Shown: positions 1 to 11,100 of the stretch, one piece after another
Numbering within the stretch: position 1 is the first letter of the stretch
Layout of the letters: each line of letters starts with the position of its first letter
Assembly (NCBI GenBank): GCA_964017185.1
Contig: OZ024875.1
Span: 65,219,043-65,283,042 of the forward strand
Reading direction: 5' to 3'
Source of the DNA: Rugalucina vietnamica
Lineage: Eukaryota > Mollusca > Bivalvia > Lucinida > Lucinidae
Length of the DNA stretch: 64,000 bases
Program-made: the position numbers and the translations under genes
The notes under the pieces: model-generated
Database searches by the model: none
The model's input: the letters and a program-made list of their open reading frames with translations, nothing else
Told to the model about the DNA's origin: nothing

Positions 1-26
1 TATTTGCTTTCTGTGATCTTTTGTTA

Positions 27-261
27 TGAGCCTGTGAGTGAGAAAAACCAACAATATGGGTTCGGACCAGGTCCGACACAAACTGGGCTGTACAGGTCAA
101 AGAAGATGGTTAGAGGCTGGAAAATTTTAGATTTAGAAAGAAGAGGAATTGTACTATCTGAGTAGTGAAAACAAAGGTGCTGATCAGCTTAGCAATTACT
201 GCACAGCTAGCTGATCTGTGCCATTGTTTTCGCCTATGCAGATTGTTTATTTTCCCATATT
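27..261 (+). mobile_element. TGAGCC-ended MITE, copy 1
   Basis: This is a non-autonomous foldback repeat of about 235 bp. It starts with TGAGCC followed by an AAACCAACAA block and ends with the inverted form of that block. The centre carries the family signature GAGGAATTGTACTATC and a CTGATCAGCTT hairpin. Other full or partial copies lie near 6.4, 10.9, 15.7, 50.6, 54.4, 59.6 and 62.4 kb. It has no coding capacity. The right terminus is diverged. Confidence 0.7.
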
Positions 262-310
262 GCTTTGTATATTGTCATTTAAACCTTGTTACGCTATGGT
301 CAGTTGTTTC

Positions 311-527
311 AGTTTTGTTTGTTTGTTTGTATTGAGGTTTAACATCCCAGTCAACAATTTTTCAGTCATGTTGGGACAGAACAATCGCTTCTTAGATATT
401 AACCAGTACTCTGGAGAGTTAAAGTGTCTGGCTCAAGGATACAACATAAGGATATCGAACCCAAGACCTCTCCACTCGGTGTCAGATGCTCCACCATCAG
501 GCCACCGCTCTCTCCCGTTTCAGTTTT
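311..527 (-). mobile_element. tRNA-derived SINE (family A), minus strand
   Basis: On the minus strand a tRNA-like head (right end, about 440-527) has box A near GGTGGCCTGATGGTGGAGC and box B near GGGTTCGATATCC. The body matches the second copy at 54,047-54,262, including a block around CAGTCATGTTGGGAC. It ends in a CAAA-repeat tail at about 311-335. The head no longer folds as a full tRNA, so this is a SINE and not a tRNA gene. Confidence 0.7.
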
Positions 528-909
528 AAGATAAAACCATCAATAAATATATCAAAATTTAGATGGATGGATATGGGTAAACCATGCATTACCAGAAGTA
601 TTTCAGACTAGTCCTTAATAAAGGTGACGGCCCTTCCTCGTCATTTTGTGAACATTGTTGAAATATCATTGATTGATCCACAAATACACAAAGGCAAAAT
701 CATGGCTACTTCAATCCCATAGATGTTTAGACCAATGATTTTTTATAAACCATGTTCATTGCAAAAAATGCTTTGTCTAGTATACCTTTGTCCAGAAAAA
801 CATGCTTCTTAAGCCGAACCAGGGGAATAAAATTTTGAGGGAGATCATAATTTCTCCGGGGATACAAAAACAATGGGATATAAAGTAAAGCTAGTTTGCA
901 CCAGGTTTC
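528..909. other. no gene recognised
   Basis: This is AT-rich sequence. I see no coding exon, RNA gene or clear repeat border. Short reading frames on either strand have no recognisable protein features. Confidence 0.5.
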
Positions 910-1124
910 GAGGTTATAAAACTTTTTTTCATGCTCAACTCTGCTGAGCATGAAATTTCAACTGCTCATAAATACTCAAATAGCCTGAATTTGGGTTTAG
1001 ACAATCAAAGTCAATAATTTATCCTGCTTATTAATGTTAAATTGCCAAAAATTATTGGCATTTTGATATTTATGAGCAGGATAAATTTTAGTCTCAGCTG
1101 AGCATGAAAAAAGTTTTTAACCTC
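910..1124. mobile_element. short foldback MITE
   Basis: Inverted ends of about 27 bp: the left reads GAGGTTATAAAAC then a T-run and CATGCTCA, and the right is its complement ending TTTTTAACCTC. The interior has further inverted pieces (TGAGCATGAAA, CTGCTCATAAAT). A fragment of the same family occurs near 6,313-6,345. No ORF. Confidence 0.65.
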
Positions 1125-2404
1125 CGGACCTTTATTTCACAGTCAATGTTGCCATAACTTCATACATGTATCTTTGTAAATGTCTGAGACTTTTGTAAAT
1201 TTTAGTATCTTAAATTCTGTTTAAGTATCATTATTATATAAAAATGTTTTATAACAAGGATCAAAAGTTAAATGTTTTAAGAGGTATATATATCCTGAAA
1301 TAATAATTAAGAAATGCAAATAAATCTTTGTTAAATGAAGTATTGTGGTGTTTTGTTTTTACAAACCAGGCAAAATTATGCAACAACACTTCTTAAAAGG
1401 ATCCCATGTATAATGCTGTAAAAAACTTCAAATTTGGGTCATTTTGATTCCCTGCCTATTTTTGTCTGGACTGTCAAGCCCAAATAGCTCATACAATTCA
1501 AATGAAGACGTCATCATTCTTTACAAGCCCCATCAAAAAGAAGTAGCCCTATGGCATGCGTTTCAGAAATTTTGCACTGAAAGGTGCACAGTGAGTGATA
1601 AAAGCTTTGTACTGATGATGATAAAATGCGACAGTGAGATACAGATGACATCAATATTCTTCAGTCATACTAGTGACATTGTTTAATCTATAGTATAAGC
1701 ATGTATTGTTTCCGACTGGCAGTACTTGTAATGCATTACTTTGAGAAGTAATTGCATAGTATATAACTACCCCGTGACCAAATAAACTGATTTATCAGGC
1801 TAGGATTAGTAAACAAATGAAATAGCGAGCTTTCAGCGAGTTTATTTTTGGTCATTGGGTAGTTATTCACTTTATAATGCAACCAGTCGACAAATTGTAA
1901 GAAAAAAACTCACTCGATGTGATTCCCTTTCCGCCATTTTGTTTATTTAGTCAACAGCTCAGCAATCACTCCGCAGAAGGACTTCTCAAAATTCTCCACC
2001 ATAGCAGTACATTTTGTTTATAATTTTCTTGTTCATTGTTTCATCTATGTAACGCTGCCGTACAATGGCGGAGAATGACGTCACAAAGCGTGACTAAAAT
2101 TGACGTCACTATTGCACTTCTTTTTGGTGCGTTAAACAAAACCTTAACACAGTCTTTATTTAGTCAGCAGAGGTGGCATTTATTTGGTCAGTAGCTCAAT
2201 AAAGCAACAATTTATGAAACCCCTTTATAAGCCTGATCTTTCGAGTCTTTGCGTTATAAAAATAACATCATCAAACCTCTGTAATTGTAATGTAATGTTT
2301 TTGTAATAAATTACATTTCAAAGTAACCAACCATGGGTCTGTAGCTCAAAGGGCAAAATCCACTCATGCGAACCAACTTAACTAGAAGTGGACCATTAGT
2401 CCCG
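1125..2404. other. intergenic, with a small inverted repeat at 1,763-1,866
   Basis: No gene was recognised. A 104-bp structure at 1,763-1,866 has 26-bp arms (left ATAACTACCCCGTGACCAAA, right its complement with a few changes) and is probably a small MITE. The frame at 1,444-1,686 has no recognisable features. Confidence 0.4.
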
Positions 2405-3099
2405 AGACGCTCACCTGAGATTTGGCCTTTGTAAAATGACCTTTGACCAAGGTAAAAAATAACCTTAACCTTGACCTTTAATAGTCATTTAATTTCATTA
2501 ACTCAGTAAATGGTCTATATCTACCAATTTTCTGGTGACAGGCTACTAAATTTTCTGAAAAATTTGTTGCTTACATTTTTTCCCAACGAAAAGCCTGGCT
2601 TTGATTAGTAAATCTGAGATAATAAAGTTTAAATTTTTATGTGTAAATGACCCTCTATCCAAGGGCAAGACATGTCCTTGAATACTCAGTGACATAATTT
2701 CAATAGCTCAATGTGTTTACCAACTGTCATGTCAAAGGCTTGGAAACTTTCTGAAAAAAACTTTTCCATTTATTTCCTATTGAAAAGTGGCCATGCCATA
2801 AAATAGGTCAAGGTCAGTCAAATGTCATGATTTATATATACTATAATGGGCCAAAATCCTGTGTGTTACATACCAAGTTTCGTTGAAATTGGTCCATTGG
2901 TTCACCATATATGAACAGGACGACCATCTTGGTCATGTGACCTGGACCATTTATACAAACTTTGGTCCCCTTCCTTAGGATATGCCACAAAGTTTGACTT
3001 TGACTGGCCACGTGGTTTCAGAGATATATGAACATTGTGGACAATGACGACGACCATAGATGCCAGAGTATGCCTATTCTATAAGCTCACCTAAGCTAA
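2405..3099 (-). mobile_element. CTCACCT-ended Helitron-like repeat, copy A
   Basis: The segment is bracketed by CGCTCACCTGAG (2,406) and AAGCTCACCTAAGC (3,084). Its interior has the block with GGTCATGTGACCTGG and many AAGGTCA motifs seen in the 54,914-56,675 copy, in the opposite orientation. It is non-coding. The borders and the Helitron assignment are inferred from the related copy. Confidence 0.4.
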
Positions 3100-4034
3100 A
3101 TAAGAGCTGTCGCAGGACAGCGTAGCTCGCCTGACTTGTGCTTTGCCACTAAATCTATTAAATCTATGACCAAAGACATTGACCTCAATGTCACTCAGGT
3201 GGGTCATGATGGTACAGCATAAAACGTCAGACCAATATCTACCAACATGCTAAGTTCAACTTGATCCATCTACATATTTGATATAGACTTATAACCTAAA
3301 ATCTAAGCCTGTGACCTTGACCAAAGGTGAGTCAAGATGCTACAGCATAATAAAAGAATAATATCTAACAGCAAAGTATCAACTAGATCCATCCATCTGT
3401 TCCAGCAATATACAGTTCAAAACACTTTAAGCAAAAGCTTTAACATAAAATTTCAAAGTCTATGACCTTGAACTCAAGGTCACCCAGGTGGGTCATGATG
3501 GTACAGCATAAAACTTCAGACCAATATCTACCAACATGCAAAGTATCAACTTGATCCATCTACATATCCAAGAGATATAGACTTAAAAAAACTTTAACCA
3601 AAAACTCTAACAGAAAATTTCTAAGTCCGTAACCTTGACCTCAAGGTCACTCAGGGTGGGTCATGATGGTACAGAATAAAACGTCAGACCAATATCTACC
3701 AACATGCAAAGTATCAACCTGATCCATCAACAACTTCAAGAGATATAGACTTATAAAAACTTTAACCAAAAACTTTAACCAAAAATTTCTAAGTCTGTGA
3801 CCTTAACCTCTAGGTCACCCAGGTGGGTCATGATGGTATAGCATAAAACTTCAGACCAATATCTACCAACATGCAAAGTATCAACTTGATCCATCCACAA
3901 CTTCAAGAGATATAGACTCATAAAAACTTTAACCCAAAACTTTAACATTTTGAGCAACGCCGACGCTAACGCTAACGCCGACGCCGGGGTGACTGCAATA
4001 GCTCTTCCTGTACTTTCGTACAGGCGAGCTAAAA
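3100..4034 (+). mobile_element. Helitron2/pearl-like element 1 with central tandem array
   Basis: The 5' end has a hairpin (GCTGTC-GCAG-GACAGC) followed by GCTCGCCTG. The 3' end has a hairpin (CTGTAC-TTTC-GTACAG) followed by GCGAGCTAAAA. The inner ends are complementary (GCTCGCCTG/CAGGCGAGC), as in HLE2-type elements with asymmetric terminal inverted repeats. The core holds about five copies of a roughly 165-bp unit (3,140-3,955), each with GGTCATGATGGTACAG and a TCAAGGTCA-like motif. A GACGCY-rich stretch precedes the 3' hairpin. No Rep/helicase ORF is present, so it is non-autonomous. Confidence 0.7.
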
Positions 4035-5077
4035 ACTAAAAAGTATCAAAGCAAGAGAAAAGGTTGAAATCAAACATGGATTCCAATCCAGAAAACTGCA
4101 ACTTCCTGTTTTCAAGACATTTCTAATATTTTTGGTAGCTGCAGGTATGTGTAATCTTCATACGATCATATTGGCACTGGTCATTTTTCAAACTGGCACA
4201 ATTACATGTAGTACATGGGTCGAGAACATAGTATGCTGGATCTTGAAAGTGCAAATCTTTTGTGATTCACATCTCACAGACGAGTCCTTGGTGTTCTAAA
4301 CAAACAGTGAGATAACCTTCAAATAATTTATTTCTTGAAGACACAACTATAAAGAATTTTTGTACGTTTAGCACTAACATTTCCTTTAAGTCTTTAAATG
4401 TCTGTATAAAAAGAAATACATCCAGGGATGAAGATGGTGTTGATGCCAGGAACTGAATATAATACTGGAGTCTCAGGTTATTAGTGTTGTCATAACCATG
4501 ATTCATGCACAAAACCAGTATTTTTGTGTATACATAAGTAAAGGCTCAGATCAGCTGTGCTACCACACAAATTGATGAGCAACTTTTTTGTTTCTGCCTA
4601 AATAATGACTCTAGCAAGCCACTGAACAGGCCCATTTATGTCCAACCTGGTCAGAAAATCCACAGGCAAGCTGGCCTGTAAAGTGACCTGACAAGTTTCA
4701 GTCCATGTTACTTTGCCCTGAGAATATGGCATACAAATTGGTCTTCGATGTTTGCCTAACTTAAACAGAAAGCTGGTAAGTAAAACAGGTTAGACTAACA
4801 TTTGAAGATGGCTAAGTACCAAAGCTCCAGGTATTTGCCACCATTATGCCAGCCTCAAACTTTCATTAATATGCCAAAGTTGAAATTTATACAGACCACA
4901 ATAGCAACATGCTTTCAATGGGGAAATCTCGGTGCTCGAACTGGTCCATATTTTGTCATCAAATGCAAGTCCAATCAATTTCACCGACCTTCACCTTCTA
5001 ATGATAGTCACCCCTTGAAATATCAGAGACCTAAAAACACATGTCTATAGCACATAATGACCTATATCACACTGGGA
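4035..5077. other. downstream flank / possible 3' UTR of ATP5F1C
   Basis: No gene was recognised. Since ATP5F1C is transcribed leftward and stops at 5,078, part of this stretch is probably its 3' UTR. A minus-strand AATAAA lies near 4,326, but no signal closer to the stop is convincing. Minus-strand frames at 4,267-4,512 and plus-strand frames at 4,802-5,050 have no recognisable features. Confidence 0.3.
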
Positions 5078-5178
5078 TTACAACGCCGCAGCTCCTGAGA
5101 TAATTTCTATCAATTCTCTGGTGATCACGGCCTGTCTTGTTCTGTTGAAGGTCAAGGTCAATTTGTCTATCATCTCAC
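5078..5178 (-). CDS. ATP5F1C: ATP5F1C last coding exon (exon 7)
   Basis: The acceptor is TTCCAG before 5,178 and the stop TAA is at 5,080-5,078. It encodes the C-terminal helix: [32 protein letters not shown]. It joins exon 6 in phase through a glycine codon split G|GT. This helix runs inside the alpha3-beta3 barrel. Confidence 0.93.
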
Positions 5179-8100
5179 CTGGAACAGAAAATGGGTCAAG
5201 ATCAATAATCTTACCAAAAATAGGTCATGGTCAACAATTTTATAGAAATAGTGAAGGCCACGGGGAACTATATTACAGAAAGAATAGGTCAAGGTTGACA
5301 TTCTAACTTTATATTTGGAATGATTTGAGGGATCCAGTGTTAAAAAGAACAGGGCAGAGTTAACAATCTTTCATAATAAATGCTTTTGTATCTTCCATCC
5401 ACCAACTTTTTCAGTAATCTCTGTATAGTAATGCCATTTTTCTTGAACCAGTATTCTGGGGAACTTCAAATGTTTTGTTCTATGATAAAGCATGGTGGTG
5501 GTAGTTTTTAAACTGACTTTAATATTAATTTCTCTTTCCTGCAGTATAAGGCTCTACCACTGTTTTCCTTACTATAGAAAAGGTTGTTTGATCCTATTTA
5601 CCAGCACTCTTGCTAGCGGGATCCATGGCAGTCATTCTGCCTCCTTGAGAGAGTAACAGATCAAGCTTGTATACTGAAACTCAAGACAAGACTGCAGGAC
5701 CTCGAAATCTATACTGTCGTACAACACAAATAAACTTACCGGCATTCTTGCTAGCGGCGTCCATGGCAGTCATTCTGCCTCCTTGAGAGAATATTAGATC
5801 AAGCTGGTAAACTATAGCTCAAGGTATCAGTGTCATACTGTCATACAGTGTTATACTGTCATACAACAGAAACTAACTTACCGGCATTCTTGCTAGCGGC
5901 GTCCATGGCAGTCATTCTGGCACTTTGCTCACTACACGCTGCCTCCTTGAGAGAGTAATAGATCAGACTGGTAAACTGGAACTCAAGGTACATGTACGAC
6001 TGCAGGACCTCCGAGTCTATACTGTCGTACAACACAACTTACCGGCATTCTTGCTAGCGGCGTCCATGGCAGTCATTCTGGCGCTCTGCTCACTACACGC
6101 TGCCTCCTTGAGAGAATAGTAGATCAGACTGGTAAACTGGAACTCAAGGTACGACTGCAGGACCTCAGAGTCTATACTGTCGTACAACATCAGTTTCTCT
6201 GCGTCTTTGACAGTCTCCTGTCTGGCCAGAGGCAGTTTTGTGGTTCTGTAGGATATCACTGATCTGAAACAAGAGACAGAGTAGATAGTTTTAGGCTACA
6301 AACCTTTTATTTTCCTGAACATGAAATTTCAACTGCTCATAAAGATTAAAGAAGTTAAAATAACAAAATCTGTTTTCCATTATTCTATACAACTGAGGGT
6401 ATACCGATGGACAACAGCTGAAATTATATGACCATATTTAGACCATTTGCGCCGCGATGTGAGAAAAAAAGGTTTTCGGGGATTCCAACCAGGTCTGACA
6501 CAAACTGACCTGTACAGTCAAGGAAGCAGGCTAGAAGCTGGAAATTTTGGATTTTAAGTAGAAGAGGAATTGTACTATCCGAGTAGCGAAAACAAAGGCG
6601 CTGATCAGCTTTGTAGATTATATTTTGCTGTTATGCGAAGCTGATTTGTGCCTTTGTTTTCTCATAAGCGAAAAACCGGTTTTCTCATAAGCGAAAAACC
6701 GGTTTTCTCATAAGCGAAAAACTGATTTTCTCATAAGCGAAAAAACGGTTTTCTCATGAAACGACTCATTTAGAAGACAAATCTTCATAAAGGACACATG
6801 CCAGATCTGACACTCGATCTTGGAGACCACAGATCTTTTTCTTTTCAACATAAGTCGACACACAAAAAAACTGAGCTATTGCTCCTTAAACCAAATATTT
6901 TATACTGAGCACCAAGCCAAGTCCTGCTTGCTAGTGTGCCAAGTTTCTCTCCTGGTTCACCAGATTTTGCTCTATCTACAAATTGGCCTATCTACAAATT
7001 GGCTAATCTCATATGAGTGCATTATTCTTTGGAGGAATGTAAAATCTCCTAAAAAGTTTTATGGACCTTTTGAGTCACTTGGCAACAAACAGATCTGTGA
7101 GATGAGAGCAATTCTTTGTACATGTTTTAAAGAGAGGAAATACCAGGGGTTGCAGGTTCATTCCTGGGCTTCTCTAGTCTGTCAGATGAGACTATAAACC
7201 GAGGTCCCGTCTCCATATGACCTTAGCTGCTGGTGGAACCTTAAACCCCAATCGATCAATCAATCAAAAAGAGGAAATAACTTACTTGAAAAAGTTATAA
7301 TAGAGTGTTCCTACATCATATTCGTACGGTAGTTCAAGTATAGATTGTGACAGGAAGGCTGCATCAGCAAATGATGGTGGTCTCTTGCCAATGTTGTTGA
7401 ATGACATCAATACATTCTTGCCATACAATCTAGAAATAGAAAATTTTAAGATTTTAAGAGACATGCTATGATTTGTTTGTTTTGTAGTTAAACATCTAAC
7501 TGATGTACATGCATATAAAGGTAATGGTGTTAAAGGAAATTGCAATGTAATTGGTCATATAATTTGTTCTGTTTAAAAGTTCGGCTAGATTTAATTTTAT
7601 GGTGAAATCTAGATACAAAAAAAGCCTCTCAAAGAAAGATAACCAGAACTTAAAGCAAATTCCTTTAACCACTAAATGAAAATTGCTCATGAATCAATAG
7701 CCTTTTTCTAATTATCATTAAACTAGAATTGTCAGAGAATCTGACTATAGCCCCGCTTCTCAGCTTTTTTGTAGGGTGAAAAAAACAATGACAGGTAACA
7801 ATCCCAAGCTAGATCTCATCAATATTGATGCGCATTTTTGGTCTGATTATGTCAATTCGTTCTCAAGATATTGAGCAGAAACGAAATTCTGAAGTCAATC
7901 AAGGGCCGTAACTCCATCAAAATTTTGCAAAAATGACCGGTAACAATCCCAAGCTAGATCTTGTCAATGATGAAGTGCATACAAAATTTGGTCGGATTCT
8001 GTCAATTCGTTCTCAAGATATTGAGCGGAAACGAAATGCTGACGTCAATCAAGGGCTGTAACTCCTTCAAAATTTTGCGAAAAATGACGGGTAACAATCC

Positions 8101-11100
8101 CAAGCTAGATCTTGTCAATGATGATGTGCATACAAAATTTGGTCAGATTCTGTCAATTCGTTCTCAAGATATTGAGCTGAAACGAAATTCTGACGTCAAT
8201 CGAGGGCTGTAACTCCGTCAAAATTTTGCAAAAAACGACGGGTAACAATCCCAAGCTAGATCTTGTCAATGATGATGTGCATACAAAATTTGGTCGAATT
8301 CTGTCAATTCGTTCTCAAGATATTGAGCGGAAACGAAATTCTGACGTCAATCAAGGGCTGTTACTCCGTCAAAATTTTGCGAAAAATGACGGGTAACAAT
8401 CCCAAGCTAGATCTTGTCAATGATGATGTGCATACAAAATTTGGTCAAATTCTGTCAATTTGTTCTCAAGATATTGAGCGGAAACGAAATTCTAACGTCA
8501 ATCAAGGGCTGTTACTCCGTCAAAATTTTGCAAAAAATGACGGGTAACAATCCCAAGCTAGATCTTGTCAATGATGATGTGCATACAAAATTTGGTCAGA
8601 TTCTGTCAATTCGTTCTCAAGATATTGAGCTGAAACGAAATTCTGACGTCAATCAAGGGCTGTAACTCCGTCAAAATTTTGCAAAAAATGACGGGTAACA
8701 ATCCCAAGCTAGATCTTGTCAATGATGATGTGCATACAAAATTTGGTCGGATTCTGTCAATTCCTTCTCAAGATATTGAGCGGAAACGAAATTCTGACGT
8801 CAATCAAGGGCTGTAACTCCGTCAAAATTTTGCGAAAAATGACGGGTAACAATCCCAAGCTAGATCTTGTCAATGATGATGTGCATACAAAATTTGGTTG
8901 GATTCTGTCAATTCGTTCTCAAGATATTGAGCGGAAACAAAATGTTCACGGAATGACTGAATGACGGAATGACAGAATCACGGAACCACGGAAGGACAGG
9001 GTGAATCCAGTATAGCCCCACTTTTCCAAAGCGGGGCTATAATAAGATGTGGGACCCAATTAGCAAAAGCTATGAAATGTATACTTAGCAAAACTTCTAC
9101 ACTGAAATGGTTCAACACGAAACTGAAAGAACGAGATTTTTTGTATACTTACCTTGCATCACCCTTGCCAGCTTTGCAAATTTACTGTAAATCCGTTTTC
9201 TGCCTTTATTTAATGTGCATCACATCACCTGCAGGGTGCTGGTGGACTTACTACTGTAACTGAGCCTTGTCTTCTATCAGCACTATTTTGCCTCACTCGT
9301 GTCTTTGTGTTCCAAGTCGGACTTTATTGTTTTACAGATGGACAGTGTACACCCACCTGCCCCCTTCCCAACTGCCCAACCGGGCTGACTTACTTCTGTA
9401 ACTGGGCCTTCGCCTTGTCTCCTATGAGCACTAGTTTTGTCTCACTGGTGTCTTTGTCTTCTAAGTCATGCTTGATTGTTTTACAGATGGACAGTGTACA
9501 CCCCCCTGGCCCCCTACCCTTCCCAACTGCCCAACAGGGCTGACTTACTTCTGTAACTGGGCCTTCGCCTTGTCTCCTATGAGCACTAGTTTTGTCTCAC
9601 TGGTGTCTTTGTCTTCTAAGTCGTGCTTGATTGTTTTACAGATGGACAAGTGTACACCCCCCTGGCCCCCTACCCTTCCCAACTGCCCAACAGGGCTGAC
9701 TTACTTCTGTAACTGGGCCTTCGCCTTGTCTCCTATGAGCACTAGTTTTGTCTCACTGGTGTCTTTGTCTTCTAAGTCGTGCTTGATTGTTTTACAGATG
9801 GACAAGTGTACACCCCCCTGGCCCCCTACCCTTCCCAACTGCCCAACAGGGCTGACTTACTTCTGTAAGTGGGCCTTCGCCTTGTCTCCTATGAGCACTA
9901 GTTTTGTCTCACTGATGTCTTTGTCTTCTAAGTCGTGCTTGATTGTTTTACAGATGGACAGTGTACACCCCCCTGGCCCCCTACCCTTCCCAACTGCCCA
10001 ACAGGGCTGACTTACTTCTGTAACTGGGCCTTCGCCTTGTCTCCTATGAGCACTAGTTTTGTCTCACTGGTGTCTTTGTCTTCTAAGTCGTGCTTGATTG
10101 TTTTACAGATGGACAAGTGTACACCTCCCTGGCCCCCTACCCTTCCCAACTGCCCAACAGGGCTGACTTCCTTCTGTAACTGGGCCTTCGCCTTGTCTCC
10201 TATGAGCACTAGTTTTGTCTCACTGGTGTCTTTGTCTTCTAAGTCGTGCTTGATTGTTTTACAGATGGACAGTGTACACCCCCCTGGCCCCCTACCCTTC
10301 CCAACTGCCCAACAGGGCTGACTTACTTCTGTAACTGGGCCTTTGCCTTGTCTCCTATGAGCACTAGTTTTGTCTCACTGGTGTCTTTGTCTTCTAAGTC
10401 GTGCTTGATTGTTTTACAGATGGACAGTGTACACCCCCCTGGCCCCCTACCCTTCCCAACTGCCCAACAGGGCTGACTTCCTTCTGTAACTGGGCCTTCG
10501 CCTTGTCTCCTATGAGCACTAGTTTTGTCTCACTGGTGTCTTTGTCTTCTAAGTCGTGCTTGATTGTTTTACAGATGGACAAGTGTACACCCCCCTGGCC
10601 CCCTACCCTTCCCAACTGCCCAACAGGGCTGACTTACTTCTGTAACTGGGCCTTTGCCTTGTCTCCTATGAGCACTAGTTTTGTCTCACTCGTGTCTTTA
10701 TCTTCCAAGTCATGCTTGATTGTTTTACAGATGGACGAGTGTACGCCACCACACAACCCTCGGTCGGAGGTCAATGCCACTATCAGCTTCTTGGGTTTGT
10801 CCTCATCTTGTTTGATATCTGCCTTTTCATAGAATGCTGAAAACAGACATGGAAAATAATTATTTTATGGCTCCGAGAATTGCATTTGAGCCTGTGCATG
10901 AGAAAACCAACAATTTGGGTTTCCGACCAGCTCTGACACAAACCAGGCTGTATAGTCACAGAAGATGGGTAGAAGCGGGAAAATTTATATTTAGAAAGTA
11001 GAGGAATTGTACTATCCGTGTAGCAAAAACAAAGGTGCTGATCAGCTTCCCAGTTACTGCGAAGCTGATCTGCGCCTTTGTTTTTGCTTATGCAAATTGT

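Noticed and set aside
7961-8964. Overlapping frames with a repeated 80-residue peptide
   Set aside because: They are by-products of a 151-bp non-coding tandem unit. The same unit in the 52-kb copy is not open.
9307-10832. Long plus-strand frames with near-identical repeated proteins
   Set aside because: They are the antisense of the ATP5F1C exon 4 partial copies. The minus strand gives the known gamma-subunit sequence with correct splice sites.
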